The notes below the pieces were generated by a model, which had not been told where the DNA came from, ran no database searches, and saw only the letters and a list, made by a program, of their open reading frames with translations. Below, one piece after another: positions 35,447-45,021 of a DNA stretch of 64,000 nt. Numbering within the stretch: the stretch's first letter is position 1; each line of letters starts with the position of its first letter. The position numbers were made by a program, and so were the translations under genes. The stretch lies in assembly GCA_017622815.1 (NCBI GenBank), contig JAGAQH010000024.1, positions 1 through 64,000 on the forward strand. The letters run 5' to 3'. The stretch comes from Bacteroidaceae bacterium (GTDB taxonomy: Bacteria; Bacteroidota; Bacteroidia; Bacteroidales; Bacteroidaceae).

Positions 35447-35538
35447 AGGTTTTTGTGTTAAGGGATTTGGGCCATGTTTTTATAGTCTTCCAAGTCTTTC
35501 TGGTTCTCCCTCCCTCTCAGGGAGGGGTGGGGTGGGTC

Positions 35539-37137
35539 TTAGAACTCCGAGGTGAAGTGGAATTGCAGGTGCTCGAAGTCCTGCTGTGCCATGCTCAGCA
35601 CATAACCGCTGTCTGCCAGGAACACGTCGCGTCCGTCGCGGTCCTTGGCCATGTACTGGTACTTACGTTTCTTGAAGTTCTCCAGTTCCGCCTCGTAACC
35701 GGGTTCGCAGGAAATCCAGCATGCCTTGTGCAGGTGTACGGGCTCCCAGCGGCACTTGGCTCCGTATTCGTTCTCCAGGCGGTATTGGATAACCTCGAAC
35801 TGCAACTGACCCACCGTGCCGATAATCTTGCGGTTGTTGAACTGGTTCACGAACAACTGCGCCACACCTTCGTCCATCAGCTGGTTGATGCCCTTCTCCA
35901 ACTGCTTGGTCTTCATGGGGTCGGCATTCTCGATGTACTTGAACATCTCGGGGGAGAAAGAGGGCAGGCCGCGGAAATGCAGTTGCTCGCCCTCGGTGAG
36001 GGTGTCGCCTATCTTGAAGATGCCGTTGTCGGGCAAACCTACGATGTCGCCTGCCCAAGCCTCGTCGATGGTCTCCTTTCGCTGGGCCATGAACTGTGTG
36101 GGACTGGAGAAGCGTACCGTCTTGCCGTTGCGGATGTGCAGATAGGGGGCATTGCGCACGAACTTGCCGGAGCATACCTTGCAGAAGGCAATGCAGGAAC
36201 GGTGGTTGGGGTCGATGTTGGCGGTAATCTTGAAGATGAAGCCGGTGAACTTCTTCTCGTCGGGGTTTACCTCGCGTTCCTCCGCCATGACGGGGCGTGG
36301 TGCGGGGGCTATTTTGCAGAAGCAGTCAAGGAGTTCCTGCACGCCGAAGTTGGTCAGTGCGGAACCGAAGAACACGGGAGCCAGCAGGGCTTCCTTGTAT
36401 TCCTCCTCGTCGAAGGCGGGATATACGCCCTCGATCATTTCCAGATCCTCGCGCAGTTTCTCGGCATCGGTGTCGCCAACCCATTGGTTCAGTTCCTCGC
36501 TCTCTATGTCCACCTGCACCTTCTCTGTCACCTTCTGCTTGTTTGACTGGAAGAGGTTCAGGTTCTGCTCGTAGATGTTGTACACACCCTTGAAGCGCTG
36601 ACCCTGGTTGATGGGCCACGACAGGGGGCGCACGGCAATCTTCAGTTCCTCCTCCAGTTCGTCAAGCAGGTCGAAGGGGTCGCGTCCCTCACGGTCCATC
36701 TTGTTGATGAAGATGATGACTGGGGTCTTGCGCATGCGGCACACCTCCATCAGTTTGCGTGTCTGGGTCTCCACGCCCTTGGCGCCGTCCACCACGATGA
36801 TGGCGCTGTCCACGGCAGTCAGTGTGCGGAAGGTGTCCTCGGCGAAGTCCTGGTGGCCGGGGGTGTCCAGGATGTTTATCTTGTAGGGCTTGTCTGTGGG
36901 TGTGCCCTCGGGAGCATACTCGAACTCCATTACCGAGGTGGTAACGGAGATACCGCGCTGCTTCTCTATCTCCATCCAGTCGGAGGTGGCGGTTTTCTTT
37001 ATCTTGTTGCTCTTTACGGCACCGGCCACCTGTATCTGGCCGCCGAAGAGCAGGAACTTTTCTGTCAGCGTGGTCTTACCGGCATCGGGGTGGGCGATGA
37101 TGGCAAAGGTGCGTCTGCGTAGTATTTCTTCAGTCAT
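35539..37137 (-). CDS. prfC: Peptide chain release factor 3
   Basis: A translational GTPase that recycles RF1 and RF2 after termination. The 532-residue product has G1 [13 protein letters not shown] (about 16-28), G3 DTPGHQDF and G4 [13 protein letters not shown]. The middle ([25 protein letters not shown]) and the end ([20 protein letters not shown]) match RF3 rather than EF-G. Length is normal. It lies downstream of DUF4924, 55 bases away. The 92 bases between its stop and tsaC hold a G-rich hairpin (35508-35526). Confidence 0.95.
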   Translation of the reverse strand: MTEEILRRRTFAIIAHPDAGKTTLTEKFLLFGGQIQVAGAVKSNKIKKTATSDWMEIEKQRGISVTTSVMEFEYAPEGTPTDKPYKINILDTPGHQDFAEDTFRTLTAVDSAIIVVDGAKGVETQTRKLMEVCRMRKTPVIIFINKMDREGRDPFDLLDELEEELKIAVRPLSWPINQGQRFKGVYNIYEQNLNLFQSNKQKVTEKVQVDIESEELNQWVGDTDAEKLREDLEMIEGVYPAFDEEEYKEALLAPVFFGSALTNFGVQELLDCFCKIAPAPRPVMAEEREVNPDEKKFTGFIFKITANIDPNHRSCIAFCKVCSGKFVRNAPYLHIRNGKTVRFSSPTQFMAQRKETIDEAWAGDIVGLPDNGIFKIGDTLTEGEQLHFRGLPSFSPEMFKYIENADPMKTKQLEKGINQLMDEGVAQLFVNQFNNRKIIGTVGQLQFEVIQYRLENEYGAKCRWEPVHLHKACWISCEPGYEAELENFKKRKYQYMAKDRDGRDVFLADSGYVLSMAQQDFEHLQFHFTSEF

Positions 37138-37192
37138 GTCTTTTGCTTTAGGGTCTTTAAGGTCCTTAGAGTCCTGAGGGTCCTTAGGGGTG

Positions 37193-37720
37193 TTATTGTT
37201 GTTGTGGGTTATACTTTTCTGTCAGCATGTTCAGCAGGTTGCTGATGGCGGAAATGGCGGCAGACGTCTCTGCTCCGACGGGCTTGTTTTGCATGCGTAG
37301 CAGGGTGATACCGTATAGTGCGTCGAGTGCCGTCTCCAGTTCGGATTTCATCTTGCCGTTCCCCTTGCTTCGTAATTCCACGATGAAGGGCAGTGCCTTG
37401 TAGTAGGCGGCATTGTAGATGGACTCTTGGGGGTCTGCCAGCAGTTCGCGATGACGGTCGGCCAAAAGGAAGATGGTGTTGCGGACCACCTGCACGTGTC
37501 CGCGTTCGCGGCATCCCTCCTCCTGCATCATGCGTGCCAGGCCGTCGTACCATTGCAGGGCCTGCTCCAACTCCTCGTCGTCGTAGTCGAAGCGTGGCAG
37601 GTATTCCTCCGCAATCTTCTGGATGTCACATTCGTATGAACGAATGATGTCCTCCACCTGGTACATGTAGAGGACATAGGCCACAATGTTTTGCTTTCTA
37701 AGTTTCTTGGCTATTAACAT
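37193..37720 (-). CDS. DUF4924 family protein
   Basis: A 175-residue helical cytoplasmic protein matching the Bacteroidota-specific DUF4924: start [28 protein letters not shown], then [23 protein letters not shown] and a helix-rich end. The function is unknown. In this phylum it is commonly found near prfC, as here. Confidence 0.8.
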   Translation of the reverse strand: MLIAKKLRKQNIVAYVLYMYQVEDIIRSYECDIQKIAEEYLPRFDYDDEELEQALQWYDGLARMMQEEGCRERGHVQVVRNTIFLLADRHRELLADPQESIYNAAYYKALPFIVELRSKGNGKMKSELETALDALYGITLLRMQNKPVGAETSAAISAISNLLNMLTEKYNPQQQ

Positions 37721-37743
37721 TATTTAGTGGTGCTGTTTGATAT

Positions 37744-38409
37744 TTATATGCTGATGCCGAATTTCGGGAGCAGTGCCCAGACAAAACCGAGGAATCCGGC
37801 TACGATTACAATGCTTCCTATTATGCGGTTTATCTTGCATATGGTGCTTACCTGGAACTTGTTCCTTACCTTATTTATAACGTACGTAAGGCACAGCCAC
37901 CATAGAATCGCCCCTCCGAATATGGCGATGTATCCAAGTCCCTGCTCCAGATAGTGCTCGGGGACAACAAACTCGAACCGTGCCATCAGGGCTATGAAGA
38001 GCAGGATGATGAGGGGGTTGGAGAAGGTGACCAGAAAGCCCGTGATGCCGTTGTGCATCAATGAACCCTTGTTCGGGTTTGTCGGACGCAGGTTCTGTGT
38101 GGGATTGCTCAGGTATGTGTATATGCCGAATATCATGAGCAGTATTCCGCCAATTACCTTGAACCAGAACATATTGCTCGGCTTTTCGATAAAGTCCATG
38201 ACGAAACTCATGCCCAAAATGGAGAGGGCGGCGTATATTATGTCAGATACGGCAGCCCCTAATCCGGTAACCATTCCATACCAGCGTCCCTTGTTCAATG
38301 TACGCTGTATAGTCAGGACACCAACAGGTCCCATGGGTGCGCTTGCCAGAATGCCGACAATGAGGCCTTTGAAGACCAGTTCCAATGTACTAACAGGTTC
38401 TATCCACAT
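37744..38409 (-). CDS. LysE family exporter
   Basis: A 221-residue inner-membrane protein of the LysE/RhtB export family with about six helices. The signature GLIVGILASAPMGPVGVLTIQRTLNKGRWYGMVTGLGAAVSDIIYA lies in the first third. I use the ATG at 38409 (MWIEPVSTLELVFKGL); the frame runs 17 codons further to 38460, but those residues are basic and unlike the family. LysE proteins export amino acids or similar small compounds; the substrate is not readable. Probably heads the operon with DUF4924 and prfC. Confidence 0.87.
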   Translation of the reverse strand: MWIEPVSTLELVFKGLIVGILASAPMGPVGVLTIQRTLNKGRWYGMVTGLGAAVSDIIYAALSILGMSFVMDFIEKPSNMFWFKVIGGILLMIFGIYTYLSNPTQNLRPTNPNKGSLMHNGITGFLVTFSNPLIILLFIALMARFEFVVPEHYLEQGLGYIAIFGGAILWWLCLTYVINKVRNKFQVSTICKINRIIGSIVIVAGFLGFVWALLPKFGISI

Positions 38410-38492
38410 AATATGTCTGCAAATTACGGACTTTTTTTTCACTTTAACATACATTTGCAATTAAAAAATGCTCATTATTACAAAATAAACGC

Positions 38493-38500
38493 TAACTTTG
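38493..38500 (+). promoter_or_regulatory. -7 box of the ROK kinase gene
   Basis: TAACTTTG, 40 bases before the ATG; no clear -33 box. Confidence 0.5.
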
Positions 38501-38540
38501 CCCATACATCCTAAGCAAATAACCATTAAATCGTAATAGC

Positions 38541-39497
38541 ATGAATAAGAAACCCTATGTAATAGGATTGGACCTGGGTGGTACCAATTCTGTGTTCGGC
38601 ATTGTTGACAAGGACGCAAAGATTGTCAAGTCTGTTTCTATCCCCACCACCGGTCATGGTACTGCAGAAAAGTATGTGAATGCCTGTGTCGAGGCTCTGA
38701 ATCCTCTGATTGCCGGGGTTGGCGGTATCGAGAAGATAAAGGCTATGGGTATAGGCGCTCCCAATGGCAACTATTATTCCGGTTGCATCGAGGATGCTCC
38801 CAATCTGGAGTGGCGTGGTAACATCCCCTTGGTGAAGATGTTCCAGGAGGCTCTGGGCATTCCTGTTGTCCTGACCAATGATGCCAATGCTGCCGCCATC
38901 GGCGAAATGGCATACGGTGCCGCACGTGGCATGAAGAACTTCATCGAGATTACCCTGGGTACAGGTGTAGGTAGCGGTGTAGTAGTGAACGGTCAGTTGG
39001 TTTACGGCCACGACGGTTTTGCCGGTGAACTGGGACATGTCATCGTGGAGAAGAACGGTCGTGAGTGCGGTTGTGGCCGTCGCGGTTGTCTGGAATGCTA
39101 TTGCTCCGGTACAGGTATCGCACGCAGTGCTATCGAGAAACTGGCCATAAGCCGTCGTCCCTCTTCCCTGAGAGATATTCTGAGTTCTAAACTCGAGGCC
39201 AAGGACGTGTCTATCGCTGCTTCCAATGGCGATGAACTGGCTCTTGAGATTCTTGCCGATACTGGCCGTCGCCTTGGCGAGGCTTGCGCCAACTTCGCTC
39301 CATTCTCCAGCCCCGAGGCATTCATTTTCTTCGGTGGTCCCACAAAGGCAGGCGAGTTGCTGATGTCTCATGTCCGCAAGGCATACGATGAAAACGTTCT
39401 CTTCGTTTATAAGGGTAAGGCCAAGATTCTGCTCAGCGAGTTGGACGGTGCCAGTGCAGCCGTTCTCGGTGCCAGCGCTCTCGGTTGGGAGATATAA
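38541..39497 (+). CDS. ROK family sugar kinase (glucokinase-like)
   Basis: The 318-residue product begins VIGLDLGGTNSVFGIVD (phosphate-binding loop), has VVLTNDANAAAIGEMAYGAARGMKNFIEITLGTGVGSGVVVNGQL, and the ROK zinc motif ELGHVIVEKNGRECGCGRRGCLECY with three cysteines and a histidine. There is no DNA-binding domain, so it is an enzyme and not a NagC-type repressor. Glucokinase is the usual assignment in Bacteroidales, but fructose or N-acetylhexosamine use is possible. Own promoter and terminator. Confidence 0.92.
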   Translation: MNKKPYVIGLDLGGTNSVFGIVDKDAKIVKSVSIPTTGHGTAEKYVNACVEALNPLIAGVGGIEKIKAMGIGAPNGNYYSGCIEDAPNLEWRGNIPLVKMFQEALGIPVVLTNDANAAAIGEMAYGAARGMKNFIEITLGTGVGSGVVVNGQLVYGHDGFAGELGHVIVEKNGRECGCGRRGCLECYCSGTGIARSAIEKLAISRRPSSLRDILSSKLEAKDVSIAASNGDELALEILADTGRRLGEACANFAPFSSPEAFIFFGGPTKAGELLMSHVRKAYDENVLFVYKGKAKILLSELDGASAAVLGASALGWEI

Positions 39498-39528
39498 TCA
39501 AATAGAAAACAGAAAACAGAAAGCGGAG

Positions 39529-39561
39529 AACGGAGAAGTAATTCAAAGTTCTCCGTTTTTT
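39529..39561 (+). terminator. Terminator of the ROK kinase gene
   Basis: AACGGAGAA (39529-39537) pairs with TTCTCCGTT (39549-39557), followed by a T run. Confidence 0.82.
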
Positions 39562-39864
39562 CGTTTCCCTTTGCCTCTCTAAGTCAGGGATGACGAGCGC
39601 GAAGCGCGGAGGGGCATTTAAATGTTTTCACCTTTACGTTTCAAGATGGCATTACTTAGTATTTCGGTCAGGGACGGAATATATTCCAAAGGCAGAAGGA
39701 AAGTATCCTGAGGACAGAATCAATACGAGGGGCAGAGGAACGATTGGCGATGCAAAGATACGACACTCAGGGAGCCTTTTGGCATTTAGTAACAGTAAAG
39801 TGTGGTAGGGTGGACAAAAAGAAAAAGCATCAGTAACTTTTCGTTACCAATGCTCTTTCTTAGG
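39562..39864. other. Non-coding spacer with orphan minus-strand -7 box
   Basis: I see no coding frame in these 303 bases. A minus-strand TATCTTTG at 39760-39753 points left into sequence without a gene. GCGCGAAGCGC near 39599-39609 can form a short hairpin. The stretch could hide a small RNA or a decayed gene, with no further support. Confidence 0.4.
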
Positions 39865-39937
39865 TCGGGATGACAAGACTCGAACTTGCGACCTCGCGCC
39901 CCCCAGACGTGTGCGCTACCAACTGCGCTACATCCCG
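39865..39937 (-). tRNA. tRNA-Pro (anticodon GGG)
   Basis: The 73 bases fold as a tRNA: acceptor CGGGATG with CATCCCG, D arm GCGC-AGTTGGTA-GCGC, anticodon loop CTGGGGG (anticodon GGG) and T arm GCAAG-TTCGAGT-CTTGT. The anticodon stem CACGT/GCGCG contains one A-C mismatch (position 28-42), where a GCGTG strand would pair fully. CCA is not encoded. Confidence 0.93.
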
Positions 39938-39977
39938 TTCCTTTATGTTTTGTGCTCCCGATTTCTCGTTTGCGATG

Positions 39978-40009
39978 CAAAGGTATGACTTTATTTTGTA
40001 TTCTCCAAA
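39978..40009 (-). promoter_or_regulatory. tRNA-Pro promoter
   Basis: On the minus strand, TTTG (40009-40006) and TACCTTTG (39985-39978) are 20 bases apart. It is interleaved with the aroA promoter on the other strand. Confidence 0.72.
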
Positions 40010-40026
40010 TAATTTTTGTAATTTTG
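39995..40026 (+). promoter_or_regulatory. aroA promoter
   Basis: TTTG at 39995-39998 and TAATTTTG at 40019-40026, 20 bases apart. The -33 box lies inside the spacer of the divergent tRNA-Pro promoter. Confidence 0.72.
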
Positions 40027-40052
40027 CACGTAAAATAAGGAAAATTCTCCAG

Positions 40053-41294
40053 GTGAACGTGAAAATACGGATATTTGCTCCGGGTATCTTGCATGCGGAA
40101 ATAAAATTGCCGGCAAGTAAGAGCATCAGCAACAGGGCATTGATAATACAGGCTTTGAGTGGTGGCACCGGGCCAATAGACAATGTGTCCGATTGCGACG
40201 ACAGCCGTGTGGTGCAGGATGCATTGCGGCACATGCCTCAGATAATAGACATCAAGGCTGCCGGTACGGCCATGCGCTTCATGACCTCGTTTCTGGCAAC
40301 GGTTTCGGGTGAACACGTTATAACCGGCACGGAACGCATGCGCAACCGCCCCATTGCGGTACTCGTTGATGCGCTAAGGTCTTTGGGCGCAGACATCTGC
40401 TATGAAGAGAAGGATGGTTTCCCACCGCTCAGAATACGCGGCAGGGAGTTGGCGGGAGGCAGGATTTCATTGCCCGGGAATGTCAGCAGCCAGTATATAA
40501 GTTCCCTGCTGATGGTTGCCCCCACGCTAAGGCAAGGTCTTGTCCTGGAACTGACGGGAGAGGTGATAAGCCGTCCGTATATAGACATGACACTGGCCAT
40601 CATGCGCCAGTTTGGCGCCAAGGCTCAGTGGAACGGCGAAAGGGAAATCCGCGTGGAGGCGGTGCCCTATTCTCCCATACCTTATTATATAGAGAGCGAC
40701 TGGAGTGCCGCTTCATATTGGTATGAAATGGTGGCGCTGTCCGGTGATGATGGGGCGGAGGTTGTGCTTCCGGGCCTTTTCCGAGACAGCCTCCAGGGCG
40801 ATTCGGCCGTGGCTGAACTGTTCTCCCGTCTGGGCGTGGAGACAAAGCATGACGGCAATTCCGTCTGCCTTGCCAAGAAGGCGTGCGATGGCGGGCCGTT
40901 TGTATGCAATATGGTCAACCAGCCGGACCTGGCACAAACCGTAGCGGTGACATGCTGCATGCTGGGAAAACACTTCCGCATCTCCGGTTTGCAGACACTC
41001 AGGATAAAGGAGACCGACCGCATAGCGGCATTGCAGAAGGAATTGGGCAAGTTGGGTTATCTGATTGGCGTGGAGGGAGACGACACCCTGTTTTGGAACG
41101 GGGAGACGGGTACGGACACGACGGGTACGGAAGGCATTGCCATTGATACCTACGAGGACCACCGCATGGCCATGGCCTTTGCCCCTGTGGCACTGAAACG
41201 AGATCGTATTACAATAAACAATCCGGAGGTAGTAAGCAAGTCCTACCCCTCATTCTGGGAGGACATGAAGAAGGCCGGATTCAAACTGGCATGA
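40053..41294 (+). CDS. aroA: 5-enolpyruvylshikimate-3-phosphate synthase
   Basis: Joins shikimate-3-phosphate and phosphoenolpyruvate, the sixth shikimate step. The 413-residue product has LPASKSISNRALIIQAL near the start, the AAGTAMRFMTSFLA motif, ERMRNRPIAVLVDALRSLGAD and, late, LRIKETDRIAALQKELGKLG and DTYEDHRMAMAFAP. The frame stays open into the tRNA-Pro gene, but transcription starts near 40033, so the start must be one of two GTG codons, 40053 or 40059; I use the first. Overlaps the next gene by 4 bases. Confidence 0.93.
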   Translation: MNVKIRIFAPGILHAEIKLPASKSISNRALIIQALSGGTGPIDNVSDCDDSRVVQDALRHMPQIIDIKAAGTAMRFMTSFLATVSGEHVITGTERMRNRPIAVLVDALRSLGADICYEEKDGFPPLRIRGRELAGGRISLPGNVSSQYISSLLMVAPTLRQGLVLELTGEVISRPYIDMTLAIMRQFGAKAQWNGEREIRVEAVPYSPIPYYIESDWSAASYWYEMVALSGDDGAEVVLPGLFRDSLQGDSAVAELFSRLGVETKHDGNSVCLAKKACDGGPFVCNMVNQPDLAQTVAVTCCMLGKHFRISGLQTLRIKETDRIAALQKELGKLGYLIGVEGDDTLFWNGETGTDTTGTEGIAIDTYEDHRMAMAFAPVALKRDRITINNPEVVSKSYPSFWEDMKKAGFKLA

Positions 41295-41629
41295 GTATGA
41301 ACGACAAGGAAGTAACAGAAGGTGGCGACGGAGTGGTTATACCTGATGCCGAATGTTGCGGCATGCACGAGACATGCGAGAAGGACAGCCTTCTGGCAGC
41401 CGTGAGCAAGGATGTGGAATATTACGACGACGAGGAACTGGACCGCTTTCGCGGCATAGCCTCCGACGAGTTCCTGCCCCCTGAGATAGAGGAGTTCCGC
41501 TATGTCCTCTACACCATGCGCGAGGACGAGGTGGCCGGGTGGGTCCGCTCTCTGCAACTGCGCCAGGTGGAGTTGCCCGACGAACTGAAGGACGAAGTTT
41601 TCCTGATAATCGGCGAACGGCGGCAATAA
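41291..41629 (+). CDS. Unknown small acidic protein after aroA
   Basis: A 112-residue acidic cytoplasmic protein. The N-terminal half has a cysteine/histidine cluster (DAECCGMHETCEKDSLL, about 19-35), then DVEYYDDEELDRFRGIASDEFLPPEIEEFRYVLYTM, ending in a helical part. I recall proteins of this pattern following aroA in other Bacteroidales, but I cannot name a family or a function. It overlaps aroA by ATGA, so coupling is likely. Confidence 0.7.
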   Translation: MSMNDKEVTEGGDGVVIPDAECCGMHETCEKDSLLAAVSKDVEYYDDEELDRFRGIASDEFLPPEIEEFRYVLYTMREDEVAGWVRSLQLRQVELPDELKDEVFLIIGERRQ

Positions 41630-41669
41630 ACAGACGGGGAAGTACGTTATATAGCTATTAACGGCGGAA

Positions 41670-41760
41670 GTAGGGACACGGCATGCCGTGTCCGAAGAAC
41701 AAGAGCAAGCGGACGAAAGATCACCCATCATCAAACGGACACGGCGTGCCGTGTCCCTAC
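41670..41760. repeat. REPIN-like pair of inverted palindromes, copies B and C
   Basis: The palindrome GGACACGGCATGCCGTGTCC at 41674-41693 and GGACACGGCGTGCCGTGTCC at 41737-41756 are 43 bases apart. The first has GTAG on its left, the second CTAC on its right, so the pair is an inverted repeat as a unit. It lies between the aroA-linked gene and porW. Confidence 0.88.
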
Positions 41761-41841
41761 AATATACCACCAGAAACAATCTTCCCAACCCATAGGGGAA
41801 CGAATGGACAAACCTTTAAGACACAAATGACAGGAAATGCA

Positions 41842-44724
41842 ATGAAGTCATGGTTACTGGCGGCAGTATCCGTACTTGCCCTCGTGTCGTGTTCTACAAA
41901 GAAGAACACGCCCATGACTCGTTTCTACCATTCCATGACGGCCCATTATAATATAATGTATAATGGAGAGGTGGCCTTCGAGAAGGGACAGGATGCACAG
42001 ACCGACGGCCACAGGGATGACTACAACAGCCTGCTCCCCATGTACATCAGCACCAACAAGAGCACTGCCGGCATGGGCAAGGGCAACTATGCCACCGCCA
42101 TAGAGAAGTGCGAGAAGGCCATAAAACTGCACAGCATCAAGAAGAAGCCCAAACTGAAGCCCGGTCAGAAGCGCACTCAGGAAATGAAGGATTACCTTGC
42201 GCGCAAGGAGTTTAACCCATATCTGTGGCGTGCATGGATGATGATGGGCGAAAGCCAGTTCAACAGGGGTGAGTTCATAGAGGCGGCTTCGACATTCAAC
42301 TACACCATACGCCTCTACTCCACACAACCGGAAGTGGCCAACCTGTCCCGTGCGTGGCTGGCCCGGTGCTATGTGGCATTGGATTGGCCTTACGATGCCG
42401 AGGATGTGCTGCGCAAGATGCAGAGGGACAGCCTTGACTTCAGGACCCAGCAGCAGTACGACAACAGCCGTGCGGCATGGCTCATACAGACAGGGCAGTA
42501 CGAGGAGGCCATACCCTTGCTCAAGAAGACCATCGGCAGGCAAAAGGGCAGCATAGCCCGCGCCCGCCTCAACTATCTGCTCGGGCAGTTGTGCCGCGAA
42601 ACGGGACAGCGCGAGGAGGCATACGATGCCCTAAAGAAGGTTATCCGGGCCAACCCACCCTATGAGATGAGCCTCAATGCCCGTGTGCTCCAGTCAGAAA
42701 TGGCCAGCACCACGCAGACACGCAAGATGATACGCAAGTTGCAGCGCATGGCCAAGAGCGGCAAGAACAAGGAGTATGCCGACCAGATATATCTGGCCAT
42801 AGGCAACATATACCTGAATGCAGGGGATTCCCTGCGCTGCACCTATGCCTGGGAGGATGGCCTGAAGGAGAGCAAGGGCGGAAGTGCCAAGGCAACATTG
42901 CTCCTGCGTCTGGCCACTCTGTACTGGGAACAGGAAGACTATGCAGAGGCGGCACGCTGCTACAAGGAGTGCCTTTCCTCTCTGGACAAGGAGCACGACG
43001 AATACAAGGAGGTGGAGCAAAGGGCAAAGTCGCTGGAGGGCCTTGCCGAACCTCTTGCCGCCATAGAACTGCAGGACAGCCTGCAACTTCTGGCCAAGTT
43101 GCCGGAAAAGGAACGCATAGCGGTTGCCGAACGCCTGGCAAAGGAATACATCAAGAAGGAGGAAGAGGAGGCAAAGCGGAATGCCGCAAACGGCACTTCT
43201 GGCAACAATGCAATGGCTTCCCAAGGTACTGCCCAGCAACAAAGCCAGAACGCCAACAGGCAGATGGAGCAGGACAAATCCGGGCAGGGCTGGTATTTCA
43301 GCAACCCCAATACCGTGCTCCAGGGCAAGAACGCCTTCTTCCGCAAGTGGGGAAAGCGCAGGAACACCGACTACTGGCGATGGGCCGACAAGAGCGGTTT
43401 TGCCGTGGACGGAGAGATGCCCGAGGGGCTGTCCGAACTGATGGAGGCCGAGGAAGGGGAAGACACCGGCACTGACTATGAGGAAGAGGAACTCAACGAC
43501 AGCGTGGATAACGACCCCAGAAATAAGGCCTTCTACCTGAAGCAGATACCCGTAACGGAGGAGCAGATGGCCGCATCTCACCAGATACTGAGCGACGCCC
43601 TGTTCCAGGCGGGCGTGTTGGAGCAGGAGAGACTTGGCAACTTCCCCCTGGCACGCAAGACCTTGCTCAGATTCATCGGAGACTATCCCGAGCACGAAAA
43701 GGTTGCCGATGCCTGCTACCACCTTTTTCTGATAGGCGGACGTATGGGCTTGACGGAGGAGTCCGGCTATTACCGCCAGAAGGTAGTGAGCGAATATCCG
43801 GACAATGCCTATGCCCAGTTGCTGGCAAACCCCAGATACGAACTCATTGCACGCGGAGGCCGCCATCTCGAGGACTCCATCTATGCCGATGCCTACACGT
43901 CGTATCTGAAGAACGACTACGAGCACGTGAAGGAAAGTTATGCCTTCTCCACCGAGAACTACCCGGAGGGCAGGCACAGGGCACGCTTCATGTTTGTCCA
44001 TGCCATGAGCCAACTGTATTCCGGAGACAGGGACGGTTTCCTTGCCTCGCTCAAGGAACTGACGGAGAAATACTCCTCGGAGGAGATTGCCAAACTGGCA
44101 GCCGAGATAATGAAGGGAATAAGCGAGGGACGTCTGCTGAACGATGAGCGCTGGGATGCCAGCGACATCTGGGCAAGGCGTGGCAGTGCCGCCTCATCGG
44201 ACAGCACCGCCACGGCCGACACGCTGAAGGCTGACCGCCTGGGCAAGTTCGCCTTCGTGCTGGCCTACCCCAAGGGAGCGTTGGACGAGGACCAGCTGCT
44301 GTTCGAGGTGGCACGCTACAACTTCACCTCCTTTATGGTGCGCAACTTCGACCTGGAGATAAGCGACCTGGGCGACATCAGCATGCTGGCCGTGAAGGGC
44401 TTCGTCAGTTACGACGAGGTACATGCCTATGTGCAGGATTTGTATTCCGACAAGCACATGGCCACCGTACTGGAGGGCATACGCACATTGCTCATACTGG
44501 AGGACAACCTCAATCTCCTGGGCACGAAGTACAGTTTCGAGGACTACAGCAAGTTCTATGACGAGAACTTCGCCCCCATACAGATACCCGAGGAACTACG
44601 CATAGACAACGGCACGGTAATCCGTGGTGAGGACGAGGTAGACTATTCCGAGGAGGAAGAAGACCCCGCCCAGGAAGAGGAACAACTGGAAGAAGAAGAG
44701 GACGACTTCCCCTTCGGATTCTGA
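41842..44724 (+). CDS. porW: PorW/SprE-like TPR lipoprotein of type IX secretion
   Basis: The 960-residue product has a lipobox (LALVSC) and the start STKKNTPMTRFYHSMTAHYNIMYNGEVAFEKG typical of PorW (Porphyromonas) and SprE (Flavobacterium), which are needed for type IX secretion and gliding. It continues with many tetratricopeptide repeats (e.g. FNPYLWRAWMMMGESQFNRGEFIEAASTFNYTIRLY), a low-complexity middle and a strongly acidic tail (EEEEDPAQEEEQLEEEED). I use the ATG at 41842; the open frame extends upstream to 41683, inside the palindromic repeats. The next gene is porX, supporting the call. Confidence 0.88.
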   Translation: MKSWLLAAVSVLALVSCSTKKNTPMTRFYHSMTAHYNIMYNGEVAFEKGQDAQTDGHRDDYNSLLPMYISTNKSTAGMGKGNYATAIEKCEKAIKLHSIKKKPKLKPGQKRTQEMKDYLARKEFNPYLWRAWMMMGESQFNRGEFIEAASTFNYTIRLYSTQPEVANLSRAWLARCYVALDWPYDAEDVLRKMQRDSLDFRTQQQYDNSRAAWLIQTGQYEEAIPLLKKTIGRQKGSIARARLNYLLGQLCRETGQREEAYDALKKVIRANPPYEMSLNARVLQSEMASTTQTRKMIRKLQRMAKSGKNKEYADQIYLAIGNIYLNAGDSLRCTYAWEDGLKESKGGSAKATLLLRLATLYWEQEDYAEAARCYKECLSSLDKEHDEYKEVEQRAKSLEGLAEPLAAIELQDSLQLLAKLPEKERIAVAERLAKEYIKKEEEEAKRNAANGTSGNNAMASQGTAQQQSQNANRQMEQDKSGQGWYFSNPNTVLQGKNAFFRKWGKRRNTDYWRWADKSGFAVDGEMPEGLSELMEAEEGEDTGTDYEEEELNDSVDNDPRNKAFYLKQIPVTEEQMAASHQILSDALFQAGVLEQERLGNFPLARKTLLRFIGDYPEHEKVADACYHLFLIGGRMGLTEESGYYRQKVVSEYPDNAYAQLLANPRYELIARGGRHLEDSIYADAYTSYLKNDYEHVKESYAFSTENYPEGRHRARFMFVHAMSQLYSGDRDGFLASLKELTEKYSSEEIAKLAAEIMKGISEGRLLNDERWDASDIWARRGSAASSDSTATADTLKADRLGKFAFVLAYPKGALDEDQLLFEVARYNFTSFMVRNFDLEISDLGDISMLAVKGFVSYDEVHAYVQDLYSDKHMATVLEGIRTLLILEDNLNLLGTKYSFEDYSKFYDENFAPIQIPEELRIDNGTVIRGEDEVDYSEEEEDPAQEEEQLEEEEDDFPFGF

Positions 44725-44832
44725 GAACGGAAATCTGCGAGTAAGCGAGAGCAGAGGAAATGCATTTACTCTGCCGAGCGGGAGCAGATTCAAGACGACG
44801 AAGTCGGATTAAAACGGAAAAGGGAAAACTTC

Positions 44833-45005
44833 GGAGTCCTCGGAGAACTCGGAGTCCTCAGAGAACTCAGAGTATTCAGAGAACTCAGACCTCATCCGCT
44901 CCTCTCTACCCCCTAAGATAGGGGTAGTCCCCCGTAGGGGGAGGGGGTATGATATAACCGCTCATCCGCTCCCCGCTCATCCGCTCACCACTCATCCACT
45001 CACCG
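44833..45005. repeat. 18-base tandem repeats and G-rich hairpins before porX
   Basis: Three 18-base units (GGAGTCCTCGGAGAACTC and variants) occupy 44833-44886. Then CTACCCCC..GGGGGTAG-like complementary stretches (44917-44950) and three CGCTCATCC-type units (44958-45005) run to the porX start. The 297-base porW-porX gap has no visible -7 box. Confidence 0.75.
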
Positions 45006-45021
45006 CTAAAACAAAGACATT

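Noticed and set aside
38541-39497. NagC-type transcriptional repressor
   Set aside because: The ROK protein has no N-terminal helix-turn-helix and begins directly with the phosphate-binding loop.
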